The notes beneath the pieces were generated by a model that was given only the letters and a program-made list of their open reading frames with translations, made no database searches and was not told the DNA's origin. The position numbers and the translations under genes are program-made. This document shows, one piece after another, positions 39,416-50,703 of a stretch of 64,000 nucleotides of DNA (within the stretch, counting starts at the first letter, position 1; every line of letters begins with the position of its first letter). Source of the DNA: Winogradskya consettensis (GTDB taxonomy: Bacteria > Actinomycetota > Actinomycetes > Mycobacteriales > Micromonosporaceae); NCBI RefSeq assembly GCF_018332715.1, contig NZ_BOQP01000042.1:48370-112369 (forward strand), given 5' to 3'.

Positions 39416-40428
39416 ACATCGACCTCGCGGCGCTGCGCGCCCTGGAGCGCGAGCGGGAGATCCCGTTCGAGACGATCCTCGCGGCGATCGAGACAGCACT
39501 ACTGACCGCCTACCGGCACACGGACGGATCCGAGTCCCACGCCCGGGTGGAGATCGACCGCAAGAACGGCGCGGCACAGGTTTTCGCGCAGGAGCTCGAC
39601 GACGAGGGCACGCTGGTCCGGGAGTGGGACGACACCCCGCACGACTTCGGCCGCATCGCCGCCATGACCGCCAAGCAGGTCATCCTGCAGCGGCTGCGGG
39701 AGGCGACGGACGAGGCCCACTTCGGTGAGTACGCAGGCCGCGACGGTGACCTGATCACCGGCATCGTGCAGGCGGACGCCGCGCGGGCCGAGAAGGGCAT
39801 CGTCACCGTCGACCTGGGCAAGATCGAGGCGGTGCTGCCGCAGTCCGAGCAGGTGCCCGGCGAGGCGTACGACCACGGGTCGCGGATCCGCGCGATCGTG
39901 GTGCACGTCGCCAAGGGGTTCCGCGGGCCGCAGATCACTCTTTCGCGCTCGCACCCGGCGCTGGTGAAGAAGCTCTTCGCGCTCGAGGTGCCCGAGATCG
40001 CCGACGGCACGGTCGAGATCGCGGCGATCGCACGTGAGGCTGGTCACCGTACGAAGATCGCGGTGCACTCCAAGGTCCCCGGTGTGAACGCCAAGGGCGC
40101 CTGCATCGGCCCGATGGGTCAGCGGGTCCGCGCCGTGATGAGCGAGCTGCACGGCGAGAAGATCGACATCATCGACTACTCCGAGGACCCGGCGCAGTTC
40201 GTCGGAAACGCGCTCTCACCTGCGAAAGCACTGCGGGTGGAGGTCGTTGACGCGGCCACCCGGACCGCTCGGGTCACCGTCCCGGATTTCCAGCTCTCGC
40301 TGGCCATCGGGCGCGAGGGCCAGAACGCTCGGCTCGCCGCCCGGCTGACCGGCTGGCGCATCGACATCCGGCCCGACAACGAGCCGGCGCCGGCCGCGGA
40401 GCGGGATGCCGCCGAGACCGGAAGCTGA
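39412..40428 (+). CDS. nusA: Transcription termination/antitermination protein NusA
   Basis: This 338-residue protein starts at GTG 39412. It has an N-terminal RNA-polymerase-binding domain (MNIDLAALRALEREREIPFETIL), an S1 domain (about 105-180, LITGIVQADAARAEKGIVTVDLG) and two KH domains (GVNAKGACIGPMGQRVRAVM; LSLAIGREGQNARLAARLTGW). The C-terminal acidic repeats of E. coli NusA are absent, as is usual in actinobacteria. It regulates pausing, termination and rRNA antitermination and is translationally coupled to rimP. Confidence 0.97.
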   Translation: MNIDLAALRALEREREIPFETILAAIETALLTAYRHTDGSESHARVEIDRKNGAAQVFAQELDDEGTLVREWDDTPHDFGRIAAMTAKQVILQRLREATDEAHFGEYAGRDGDLITGIVQADAARAEKGIVTVDLGKIEAVLPQSEQVPGEAYDHGSRIRAIVVHVAKGFRGPQITLSRSHPALVKKLFALEVPEIADGTVEIAAIAREAGHRTKIAVHSKVPGVNAKGACIGPMGQRVRAVMSELHGEKIDIIDYSEDPAQFVGNALSPAKALRVEVVDAATRTARVTVPDFQLSLAIGREGQNARLAARLTGWRIDIRPDNEPAPAAERDAAETGS

Positions 40429-40447
40429 CCGGATACGCGGGACCGAC

Positions 40448-40789
40448 ATGCGAGGAGTAGACTTTTCATCGGCTGGCCCGGTGCGAACCTGCATCGGTTG
40501 TCGCTTACGCGCGCCGGCCACGGAGTTACTGCGGTTCATCGCGGTCGAAGCAGGAGACATTTTCCAGCTTCAGCCCGATCCGGACCGTCGATTGCCGGGT
40601 CGGGGAGCACACGTGCACTCCGAGCCGGCCTGCTTTGCGCAAGCGGAGCGGCGACGCGCCTTCGGGCGCGCGTTGCGTCTCACCGGTGTTGCTGACACCG
40701 GCTTGCTTGCCGAGCACATCCGCGCGGTCATGCCGCGTGGAACGACCGATGACGAGGCGTTGGCGCCTCGTCACGACCCAGCAAGGTAG
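40448..40789 (+). CDS. ylxR: YlxR-family RNA-binding protein (DUF448)
   Basis: This 113-residue protein has the family signature GPVRTCIGCRLRAPATELLRF and the later GRGAHVHSEPACFAQA. ATG 40448 gives the usual short lead; a GTG in front of RTCIGCR is possible. The position between nusA and infB is conserved. The AAGGTAGG at its stop (40783-40790) doubles as a ribosome site for the mini-ORF relay that follows. Confidence 0.92.
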   Translation: MRGVDFSSAGPVRTCIGCRLRAPATELLRFIAVEAGDIFQLQPDPDRRLPGRGAHVHSEPACFAQAERRRAFGRALRLTGVADTGLLAEHIRAVMPRGTTDDEALAPRHDPAR

Positions 40790-40799
40790 GACGACCGCA

Positions 40800-40892
40800 A
40801 TGAGCACACGATGAAGTCCCTGAAATGACCAGGCTTCTAGTGCACGAGTGAGGTCGCTGCGGGTGCTTGCTGCTCGCACGACCTCAAAGTGA
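40800..40892 (+). promoter_or_regulatory. Relay of four overlapping mini-ORFs leading into infB
   Basis: Four short ORFs are chained by stop-start overlaps: MSTR (ATG 40800, TGA 40812-40814), MKSLK (ATG 40811, TGA to 40828), MTRLLVHE (ATG 40825, TGA to 40851) and MRSLRVLAARTTSK (GTG 40848, TGA to 40892). The last TGA overlaps a GTG at 40889 that is in the infB frame. AAGGTAGG (40783-40790) serves the first. The fourth ORF also contains the arms GAGGTCG and CGACCTC of a hairpin (about 40848-40885). This looks like translational coupling or a translation sensor for IF2. Confidence 0.6.
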
Positions 40893-40900
40893 GGAGTGCA

Positions 40901-43969
<3,069 letters not shown>

Positions 43970-43972
<3 letters not shown>

Positions 43973-43997
43973 CGCCCAGCAAGTAACGCCCAGCAAG
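43970..43997. repeat. 14-bp tandem duplication containing the infB stop codon
   Basis: TAACGCCCAGCAAG occurs at 43970-43983 and is repeated exactly at 43984-43997. The first copy starts with the infB stop TAA; the second supplies a spare TAA out of frame. Confidence 0.9.
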
Positions 43998-44003
43998 GCA
44001 GTG

Positions 44004-44040
44004 CGGCCCCCGGTGCGAAAGCACCGGGGGCCGTTGTCTT
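44004..44040 (+). terminator. Strong terminator after infB
   Basis: CGGCCCCCGGTGC (44004-44016) pairs perfectly with GCACCGGGGGCCG (44021-44033) across a GAAA tetraloop, followed by TTGTCTTT. It ends the rimP-infB operon ten bases before the next gene. Confidence 0.9.
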
Positions 44041-44050
44041 TACTACGGGG

Positions 44051-44053
44051 ATG
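44051..44053 (+). promoter_or_regulatory. Start codon of a probably leaderless or read-through-dependent methyltransferase gene
   Basis: The methyltransferase ATG lies 17 bases after the infB terminator stem with no purine-rich ribosome site between (TTGTCTTTACTACGGGG only has a weak GGGG). Either the GGGG suffices, or transcription starts at or near the ATG. Confidence 0.3.
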
Positions 44054-45076
44054 TCCCGCTACGCCCTGCTGCTCGCACCCTCCGCCAACCGCGTCTACGC
44101 CGACCAGGCCGGCCGCCTCTCCCGCGCGGAGCTGGCCGCGTTCTCCCCGGTCCTCTCGGCGCCGCTCACCGAGGTCGCGGAGACCACGATCGGTGGCGTC
44201 GGCTACGTCACGTTCCTGGGCGACCTCGCCCCGCGGGACGTCGCGTACCTCTCGAACCTGTCCTCGGGTTACGCCCTGTTCGAACGGGTCGACGAGGATC
44301 TGCTGCGCCCGGTCACGCTGGAGCCGCTGGCCCGCTATGACAGCGACCTGATCACCATCCCCAAGTACGCCGGCAAGACCAACGAGCAGTTCACCAAGCT
44401 CCTGCTCAACCTGACCCTGCTCGCGTCCGCATCGGCGCCGCGCATGCTCGACGCCCAGCTCACCGTCTGCGACCCCCTGGCGGGCCGCGGAACCACGCTC
44501 AACCAGGCCCTCATGTACGGCTACGACGCCCTGGGCGTGGAGATCGACGGCAAGGACGTGGAGGCGTACAAGCTGTTCCTCCAGACCTGGCTGAAGCGCA
44601 AGCGGCTCAAGCACACCGCGGATCTCGTCCCGGTACGCCGTCAGGGCCGTCGCGCCGCCCGCCGCCTCGAGGTCACGCTCGCGGCCAGCAAGGAGGATCA
44701 CAAGGCCGGCTCCGTGCAGAAGATGACCCTGCTCAACGCGGATACCACCCACCTGGACGGGCTGCTCAAGCCGAACTGTGCCGACGTGCTGGTCGCGGAT
44801 CTGCCGTACGGCGTCGCGCACGGCAGCTACGACGACGAGGGTGGCATCAACCGCCGCCCGCTCGACCTGCTGGAGCGTGCGCTGCCGGTCTGGCTGCCGT
44901 TGCTGCGTGCCGGTGGAGCCCTCGGCCTCTCCTGGAACACCAAGGTCGCCAAGCGCGAACTGGCCGAGGACATCCTGCTCGCCAACGGTCTCGAGCTGGT
45001 CGCCTACGAGGAGCTGAGCCACCGCGTCGACCAGGGCATCGAGCGCGATGTCGTCGTGGCGAGGAAATCGGGCTGA
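44051..45076 (+). CDS. Trm11-like SAM-dependent RNA methyltransferase
   Basis: This 341-residue protein has a SAM-binding motif CDPLAGRGTTLNQALMYG (about residues 137-154) and a catalytic DLPYG motif (about 256-260) in the DPPY class. This arrangement is typical of Trm11/UPF0020 guanosine-N2 methyltransferases. An N-terminal domain of about 110 residues precedes it; a canonical THUMP domain is not certain. The substrate is probably tRNA or rRNA, consistent with its place among translation genes. An Arg/Lys-rich insert (KRKRLKHTADLVPVRRQGRR) may bind RNA. Confidence 0.82.
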   Translation: MSRYALLLAPSANRVYADQAGRLSRAELAAFSPVLSAPLTEVAETTIGGVGYVTFLGDLAPRDVAYLSNLSSGYALFERVDEDLLRPVTLEPLARYDSDLITIPKYAGKTNEQFTKLLLNLTLLASASAPRMLDAQLTVCDPLAGRGTTLNQALMYGYDALGVEIDGKDVEAYKLFLQTWLKRKRLKHTADLVPVRRQGRRAARRLEVTLAASKEDHKAGSVQKMTLLNADTTHLDGLLKPNCADVLVADLPYGVAHGSYDDEGGINRRPLDLLERALPVWLPLLRAGGALGLSWNTKVAKRELAEDILLANGLELVAYEELSHRVDQGIERDVVVARKSG

Positions 45077-45109
45077 TCTTGTCATACGGCGGGCGTATCG
45101 TGCTCGCTG

Positions 45110-45403
45110 ATGTATACGGAGACTGCGATATTCGATCTTCTGCTCCCCGGTGACTCCCAGTCGCTCAAGCAGAAGCGTTCCTACGTGCGGCCGATCATCG
45201 CCATGCTGCGCAAGTTCGAGGTCAGCGTGGCGGAGGTCGGCGTGCACGACCTGCTGGGCCGGGCCGAGATCGGCGTGGCCGTGGTCGCTGCCGAGGCGGC
45301 CCAGGCCAGGGCGGTGATGGACACCTGCGAGAACCAGATCGCGGGCCGGCCCGAGATCGAGCTTCTCTCGGTGAAGCGCCGGCTGTTCACCGATGAGGAT
45401 TGA
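45110..45403 (+). CDS. ylxP: YlxP-family protein (DUF503)
   Basis: This 97-residue single-domain protein has the family pattern LPGDSQSLKQKRSYVRPII...VSVAEVGVHDLLGRAEIGVAVVA. DUF503 proteins are conserved next to rbfA, and links to ribosome function are suggested but not proven. ATG 45110 follows the methyltransferase by 33 bp. The gap to rbfA is 100 bp with a good ribosome site. Confidence 0.9.
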   Translation: MYTETAIFDLLLPGDSQSLKQKRSYVRPIIAMLRKFEVSVAEVGVHDLLGRAEIGVAVVAAEAAQARAVMDTCENQIAGRPEIELLSVKRRLFTDED

Positions 45404-45503
45404 CCGGTAGGCGCGACGTTCGGCGCCGCTCGGGCATGGGTAGGCTTCCAGGGTTAGGCGGGGCTGGTGCAGCCCCGCAGGCAAGGTTGTCGGAGGTGGC
45501 GAT

Positions 45504-45971
45504 ATGTCGGACCCGGCCAAGGCGCGGCGGCACGCGGAGCGGATCAAGGAGCTCGTGGCCTCGCTGGTACGCGAGATCAAGGACCCCCGGCTCGGCATGC
45601 TGACCGTCACGGACGCCCGGATCACGGGAGACCTGCGCGACGCGCACGTCTACTACACGGTTCTCGGCGACCCCACCGAGCAGGCCTCGACGGCGGCCGC
45701 GCTGGACAGCGCCAAGGGCATGCTGCGAACCAGGGTCGGCCACGCGCTGGGCCTGCGGCACTCGCCGAGCCTCACGTTCGTGCTGGACAACGTCCTGGAC
45801 AACGTCAAGGAGATCGACGACCTGCTCGAGGCTGCCCGGCATCGCGATGCCGAGGTGCAGCGGCTGGCCGCCGGCAAGAAGTATGCCGGTGACGCCGACC
45901 CCTACAAGCCCGAGACGGACGACGAGGACGAGGACGCCGACGAGCGAGTGGGCGCCGAGGAGAAACGGTGA
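45504..45971 (+). CDS. rbfA: Ribosome-binding factor A
   Basis: This 155-residue 30S maturation factor starts at ATG 45504 behind GGAGGTGGCG. The KH-like core (ARRHAERIKELVASLVREIKDPRLG...VTDARITGDLRDAHVYYTVLG, landmarks KDPRLGM and DAHVYYT) is followed by a charged C-terminal tail rich in Asp/Glu (DDEDEDADERVGAEEK). The stop overlaps the next GTG (GTGA), coupling it to the DHH phosphoesterase. Confidence 0.96.
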   Translation: MSDPAKARRHAERIKELVASLVREIKDPRLGMLTVTDARITGDLRDAHVYYTVLGDPTEQASTAAALDSAKGMLRTRVGHALGLRHSPSLTFVLDNVLDNVKEIDDLLEAARHRDAEVQRLAAGKKYAGDADPYKPETDDEDEDADERVGAEEKR

Positions 45972-47005
45972 CGGACACGGTCGCCCGGGCGCTGCCCGCG
46001 GCCATCCCGGACGCGGAGTGGTCCGCGGCCGTCAGGATGGTCCGCGAGCTGGCCCCGGGCGGCCGTGTGCTGCTCATCTGTCACGTCAACCCCGACGGGG
46101 ACGCGCTCGGCAGCATGCTCGGCTTCGCGCTGGGGCTGCGCAGCCTGGGCGTGGCGGACATCCAGGCGACCTTCCCCGGTGAGTTCGAGGTCCCGGCGCC
46201 GTTCGCGGCGATGCCCGGTCTCGACCTGCTCGTCGCGGCGGGGGAGGCCTGGGCCGACCCCGATCTGCTCATCATCTTCGACGTGGCTGCCGAGTCGCGG
46301 CTGGGCGCGCTCGCCGACCGGCTGGATCGCGCCCGCGAGAGCATCGTTCTCGATCATCACGCCTCCAACACCGGCTTCGGCGGGGTGCAGCTGGTCGACC
46401 CGCACGCCGCCGCGACCTCCGTGGTCGTGGAGCAGTTGCTGGACCGGCTCGACATCCCGCTCGACCGTGAGATCGCCGAGTGTCTCTACATCGCGTTGTC
46501 GACCGACACCGGGTCGTTCCGGTTCGACATGACCACGCCGCGGGTGCACGAGATGGCCGCCCGGCTGATCGCGACGGGATTGCGTCCGGCCGAGATCTCC
46601 CGCCGCATCTTCGACAGCCGGCCCTTCGGCGCCATGAAGCTCTTCGCCGATGTGCTCGCACGCGCCGAGCTGGAGCCCGAGGCCGCGGGTGGGCTCGGCC
46701 TGGTGTGGACCTACGCGACCCTCGATGACCTGGCGAGGCACGAGCAGCGGCCGTATGTGCTCGACGCCCTGATCGACCCCGTGCGCTGCGTAGCCGAGGC
46801 GGACGTCTCGGTAGTCGTCAAGCAGGTGGCCGAGGGCGAGTGGGCGGTGTCGCTGCGGAGCAAGGGTGCGGTGGACGTCAGCGCCGTCGCGGTAGCTCTC
46901 CGTGGTGGCGGTCACCGGTTAGCGGCCGGTTTCACAGGTTACGGAACTCCGAGTGATGTAATGGCCACTGTGCGTGACCAGCTGTCCCTGCAAACATCTA
47001 TCTAG
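45968..47005 (+). CDS. nrnA: DHH-family oligoribonuclease/pAp phosphatase (NrnA-like)
   Basis: This 345-residue phosphoesterase has the metal motifs CHVNPDGDALGS and VLDHHASN (DHH) and a DHHA1 domain with GGGHRLAAG. NrnA proteins degrade short RNA oligomers or linear dinucleotides and dephosphorylate pAp. It starts at GTG 45968 overlapping rbfA by GTGA, a pairing conserved in actinobacteria. A strong terminator follows at 47023. Confidence 0.94.
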   Translation: MTDTVARALPAAIPDAEWSAAVRMVRELAPGGRVLLICHVNPDGDALGSMLGFALGLRSLGVADIQATFPGEFEVPAPFAAMPGLDLLVAAGEAWADPDLLIIFDVAAESRLGALADRLDRARESIVLDHHASNTGFGGVQLVDPHAAATSVVVEQLLDRLDIPLDREIAECLYIALSTDTGSFRFDMTTPRVHEMAARLIATGLRPAEISRRIFDSRPFGAMKLFADVLARAELEPEAAGGLGLVWTYATLDDLARHEQRPYVLDALIDPVRCVAEADVSVVVKQVAEGEWAVSLRSKGAVDVSAVAVALRGGGHRLAAGFTGYGTPSDVMATVRDQLSLQTSI

Positions 47006-47022
47006 CAGCACTAACGTCAATG

Positions 47023-47057
47023 AAAAGCCAGCCTTCGGGCTGGCTTTTCGCGTTTTT
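47023..47057 (+). terminator. Strong terminator after nrnA
   Basis: AAAAGCCAGCC (47023-47033) pairs with GGCTGGCTTTT (47038-47048) across a TTCG tetraloop, followed by CGCGTTTTT. It marks the end of the ylxP-rbfA-nrnA transcript. Confidence 0.92.
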
Positions 47058-47268
47058 GTGTCCCGTTGGCTGGGATGGGCTGCGCAAAGGGCGGGACTTA
47101 ACGATAACTTGGGTGAACGGTGATTTGGTTTTTGCACGGTCACAACCATGACCATGAGTGAGGGCCAACCTATGGGGATTCCCCGCGTTGCCGCACCGCC
47201 CGTCCGGTGATCCCGGGCCGGTCCACGCGACGCTCGCCCCGACCGATTTCTGTGGAAGGACCGCCATC

Positions 47269-47364
47269 ATGGCCGCCATGCCCAAGCCCAAGCCCCAGCC
47301 CGCCGACGAGGCCCGCGAGCAGCTCCGCCGTGCCCTGCAGACGTCGATGGACACCCGGCAGTAG
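47269..47364 (+). CDS. Probable 31-residue protein, Pro/Lys start and charged helix
   Basis: The ORF MAAMPKPKPQPADEAREQLR plus 11 further residues starts at ATG 47269 with GGAAGGA at 47254-47260. All codons but one end in G or C, as in real genes here. The KPKPQP start is followed by a predicted amphipathic helix (EAREQLRRALQTSM). It has no TM segment. I do not recognise it. It lies after the nrnA terminator and 60 bp before the MATE gene, in a 420-bp gap that also carries AT-rich upstream sequence (47098-47140) fit for a promoter. Confidence 0.6.
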   Translation: MAAMPKPKPQPADEAREQLRRALQTSMDTRQ

Positions 47365-47424
47365 AGGTGTAACTGGCTGGAGTGCATTGCGCTCCTTACG
47401 GCGCAGCGGGCATCATGAGAATTC

Positions 47425-48744
47425 ATGAGCCCGCCCGCCGTGGTCATCGACCGCTCCCTCACCCGCCGCATCGCCGCCCTGGCCCTTCCCGCCCTGGTCG
47501 TGCTCGCCGCCGAGCCGCTCTACGTGCTCGTCGACACGGCCGTGGTCGGTCATCTCGGGAGCGTGCCGCTCGCCGCCGTCGCGGTCGGCGGGACGGTGAT
47601 GTCGCTCGCCGTCTGGTTCGGCACCCTGATGGCCTACGGGACGACCGGTCGGGCGGCCCGGCGCTTCGGCGCGGGTGACCGCACCGCCGCGGTCGAGGAG
47701 GGTGTGCAGGCCTCCTGGCTCGCCCTGACCACCGGTGTCGTGCTGGTTCTGCTCGCCCAGGTCTTCGCCGGTCCCCTGACCCGAGCCCTCGCGAGCGACC
47801 CCGAGGCCGCTCACGCCGCCGCGGGCTGGCTGCGCATCGCGGTTCTCGGCATCCCCGGCCTGCTGCTCGCCGCGGCCGGCAACGGCTGGATGCGCGGGGT
47901 CCAGGACACCCGCCGCCCGCTGTACTTCGTGCTCGGCGCCAACGTCCTGTCCGCGGTGCTCTGCCCGGTGCTCGTCTACGCGGCGGACTGGGGGCTCACC
48001 GGTTCCGCCATCGCCAACGTCGCGGCGCAGTCGATCACCGGTGGCCTCTTCCTCTGGGCGATCATCGCGGAACGGGCGCCGCTGAGACCCGTACCGTCGG
48101 TGATCGGGAACCAGTTGGTCCTCGGCCGCGACCTGCTCATCCGGGGTGCGGCCTTCCAGGCGTGCTGGCTCTCCGCCACCGCCGTCGCCGCACGCTTCGG
48201 GGTCGCCGCGCTCGGTGCCCACCAGATCGCCCTGCAACTGTGGTTCTTCGCCGCGCTGGCCCTGGACGCTGTGGCGATCGCCGCCCAGTCACTGGTCGGC
48301 GCCGCGCTCGGAGCCGGTGACGAACCGGCCGCCCGGGAGGTCGCCCGCCGGGTCACCCTCGTCGGCGGGATCGCCGGTGTCTGCTTCGCGGTCCTCGCCG
48401 CGGCCGGCGCCGGCATCATCCCCGGCCTGTTCACCGCGGACCGGGCGGTGCACGACCAGGCCGCGATCGTCTGGCCCTGGTTCGTCGCGATGCTGCCGTT
48501 CGCCGGCGTGGTCTACGCCCTCGACGGGGTGATGATCGGTGCCGGGGACGTCGGCTACCTGCGCACCATGACCCTGGTGGGCGCGCTGGGTGGCTTCCTC
48601 CCGCTCATCTGGCTGTCGTACGCCCTGAGCTGGGGCCTCCCCGGCATCTGGGCCGGCCTGGCGATGTTCACCCTCGTCCGGCTCGTGGCCCTCTTACTAC
48701 GGTGGCGCGGAACCCGATGGGCGGTGGTGGGCGCGACCCGCTGA
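47425..48744 (+). CDS. MATE/DinF-family efflux transporter
   Basis: This 439-residue protein has 12 TM helices in two homologous halves with the MATE signature in the first (ALPALVVLAAEPLYVLVDTAVVGHLG). It belongs to the DinF branch, which exports cationic compounds by Na+ or H+ antiport. In mycobacteria a dinF homologue also follows nrnA, as I recall. The ribosome site before ATG 47425 is weak. The GTG of truB begins 23 bp after its stop. Confidence 0.92.
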   Translation: MSPPAVVIDRSLTRRIAALALPALVVLAAEPLYVLVDTAVVGHLGSVPLAAVAVGGTVMSLAVWFGTLMAYGTTGRAARRFGAGDRTAAVEEGVQASWLALTTGVVLVLLAQVFAGPLTRALASDPEAAHAAAGWLRIAVLGIPGLLLAAAGNGWMRGVQDTRRPLYFVLGANVLSAVLCPVLVYAADWGLTGSAIANVAAQSITGGLFLWAIIAERAPLRPVPSVIGNQLVLGRDLLIRGAAFQACWLSATAVAARFGVAALGAHQIALQLWFFAALALDAVAIAAQSLVGAALGAGDEPAAREVARRVTLVGGIAGVCFAVLAAAGAGIIPGLFTADRAVHDQAAIVWPWFVAMLPFAGVVYALDGVMIGAGDVGYLRTMTLVGALGGFLPLIWLSYALSWGLPGIWAGLAMFTLVRLVALLLRWRGTRWAVVGATR

Positions 48745-48767
48745 GCGCCGTCTGGTTGGGTGGAGCC

Positions 48768-49649
48768 GTGAACGTCGACGGTCTCATCGTTGTGGACAAG
48801 CCCGCCGGGATGACCTCCCATGATGTGGTCGCCCGGATCCGGCGCCTCGCCAAGACCCGGCGGGTGGGTCATGGGGGCACCCTCGACCCGATGGCCACCG
48901 GCGTGCTGATCATCGGGGTCAACCGGGCGACCAAACTCCTCACGTACGTCATCGGCTCCAGCAAGAGCTACACGGCCACGATCCGGCTCGGACAGTCCAC
49001 GGTCACCGATGACGCCGAGGGCGACGTGACCTCGACCGCCCCGACCGGTGACGTCACCGACGAGGCGATCCGGGCCGAGCTCGCCACCCGCACCGGCGAG
49101 ATCGACCAGGTGCCCAGCGCCGTCAGCGCGATCAAGGTGAACGGGCAGCGGGCGTACAAGCGGGTCCGCGACGGCGAGCAGGTCGAGCTCGCCTCCCGCC
49201 GCGTCACGATCTTCCGCCAGGACGTGCTCGACATCCGCCGCACCGGCGACGCGATCGACGTCGATGTCGACGTCACCTGCTCCAGCGGCACCTACATCCG
49301 GGCCATCGCCCGCGACCTCGGAGCCAAGCTCGGCGTCGGCGGCCACCTCACGGCGCTGCGGCGCACGGCGGTGGGGGATCTGACCCTGGCCGAGGCAGCG
49401 ACTCTGGAGCAGTTGGAGGAGCGCGCCCCGGACGTGGTGTCGCTCCCCATGGCCGACGCTGCGCGCCAGACCTTCCCGCAGCGCGAGGCGACTCCGGAGG
49501 AGACCCGCACGCTCAGCCACGGCGGCCCGCTCGAGCCGGTGGGCATCGAGGGCCCCTACGCCGTCTTCGACCCGGACGGCAACGTCCTGGCGATCGTCGC
49601 CGAGCGCGACGGCAAGGCCCGCGCCGAGATCGTGCTCGCCCCGGCCTGA
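48768..49649 (+). CDS. truB: tRNA pseudouridine-55 synthase
   Basis: This 293-residue enzyme makes pseudouridine 55 in the T loop. The catalytic Asp is in GHGGTLDPMATGVL and the family start reads DGLIVVDKPAGMTSHDVV. The later segments YTATIRLG, TYIRAIARDLG and GGHLTALRRTAVGDL are intact, and a C-terminal PUA-like domain is present. GTG 48768 gives the standard N-terminus; a longer frame from 48702 would overlap the MATE gene. Its TGA directly abuts the TCA (stop) of the convergent SDR. Confidence 0.96.
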   Translation: MNVDGLIVVDKPAGMTSHDVVARIRRLAKTRRVGHGGTLDPMATGVLIIGVNRATKLLTYVIGSSKSYTATIRLGQSTVTDDAEGDVTSTAPTGDVTDEAIRAELATRTGEIDQVPSAVSAIKVNGQRAYKRVRDGEQVELASRRVTIFRQDVLDIRRTGDAIDVDVDVTCSSGTYIRAIARDLGAKLGVGGHLTALRRTAVGDLTLAEAATLEQLEERAPDVVSLPMADAARQTFPQREATPEETRTLSHGGPLEPVGIEGPYAVFDPDGNVLAIVAERDGKARAEIVLAPA

Positions 49650-50585
49650 TCAGTTCTTCAGCATCTCGGCTGTGGCGATCCAGAGCCGGTCGGCGAGCTC
49701 GGGGTCGAGGGCGTACGGCGCGACGGCCGCCGGCTCTGCCTCGTTGGCATCGTCGAAGTACCGCCCGCTGATCCCGGCGACCAGCGGTGACCCCGCCAGC
49801 AGGGCCGAGGTGGCGGCGCCCTGCTGCGGCGTCTTCCAGCCGGGCGGCACCTCGAGGGTCCGGCCGGTCTCGTCCTTCGCTCCCACGAACGTCAGCTGCT
49901 GATCGTCGAGGTGCCGCTGCAGGTTCGTCATGATCCCGCCCGGGTGCAGCGCGTTGGCGGTGATCCCGTCGGCGGCCCACCGCTGCGCGAGCGCGACGCT
50001 GAACAGGATGTTCGCGGTCTTCGACTGCCCATAGGCCGTCCACGCCTCGTACGCCCGGGTGCGGAAGTGGATGTCCTCGAAGTCGACCGGCGCCATGAGA
50101 TGCGCCGACGATGACACCGAGACGATCCGCGCCGACCCGGACTCCCGCAGCGCGTCGTGCAGCCCGAGCGTCAGTGCCGCGTGCCCCAGGTGGTTGGTCG
50201 CGAACTGGAACTCCCAGCCCTCGGTGCTACGCCGCAGCTCCGGCAGGGCCATGACGCCCGCGTTGTTGACGAGGATGTCCAGCGGCCCCGCCCACGATGT
50301 GGCCAGCTCCCGGACGCCGGGGAGGTCGGTCAGGTCGAGGTGCCGAACGTCGACGTCGTCGTTCCCGGTGCGGGTCCGGATCTCCTTGGCTGCGCTCTCG
50401 CCGGCGGTGGTGTCGCGCGCCGCGATGGTGACGTGCGCTCCGGCTCCTGCGAGGGCGAGCGCGGTCTCGAAGCCGATTCCGGAGGCGCCCCCGGTGATCA
50501 GGACCCGGCGGCCCGCCAGGTCGACGCCGGTCAGCACCTCGATGGCGGTCGATGTCGCGGTGAAAGGGGTGGTGAGCAGAGGCAT
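49650..50585 (-). CDS. Short-chain dehydrogenase regulated by adjacent TetR
   Basis: This 311-residue SDR has TGGASGIG, DILVNNAGVM, the catalytic Ser in VSVSSSAHL and YGQSK, resembling the retinol-dehydrogenase-like group. About 25 extra N-terminal residues precede the first strand (ATG 50585, MPLLTTPFTA). It is divergent from a TetR gene with two dyads between the starts, so it is the probable target of that regulator. It has no base between its stop and that of truB. Confidence 0.92.
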   Translation of the reverse strand: MPLLTTPFTATSTAIEVLTGVDLAGRRVLITGGASGIGFETALALAGAGAHVTIAARDTTAGESAAKEIRTRTGNDDVDVRHLDLTDLPGVRELATSWAGPLDILVNNAGVMALPELRRSTEGWEFQFATNHLGHAALTLGLHDALRESGSARIVSVSSSAHLMAPVDFEDIHFRTRAYEAWTAYGQSKTANILFSVALAQRWAADGITANALHPGGIMTNLQRHLDDQQLTFVGAKDETGRTLEVPPGWKTPQQGAATSALLAGSPLVAGISGRYFDDANEAEPAAVAPYALDPELADRLWIATAEMLKN

Positions 50586-50630
50586 GACTGATCTCCCGGT
50601 CGTGGTTCGTTTCCACCGGCGGTAAATAAA

Positions 50631-50642
50631 CCAACCGGTTGG
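50631..50642. promoter_or_regulatory. Operator 1: palindrome CCAACCGGTTGG
   Basis: A perfect 12-bp palindrome lies 46 bp upstream of the SDR start, flanked by AT-rich sequence that can hold its promoter. It shares the AACC/GGTT core with operator 2. Confidence 0.65.
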
Positions 50643-50674
50643 ATTGAAGGTAGGCCGCGATGCCCCGGCATGTC

Positions 50675-50690
50675 AACCAGGTAGTTGGTT
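50675..50690. promoter_or_regulatory. Operator 2: AACCA-N6-TGGTT dyad
   Basis: Arms AACCA and TGGTT flank GGTAGT, ending 14 bp before the TetR GTG. Same half-site as operator 1, so one regulator probably binds both and represses both divergent genes. Confidence 0.6.
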
Positions 50691-50703
50691 TAGAGTCAAC
50701 GAT

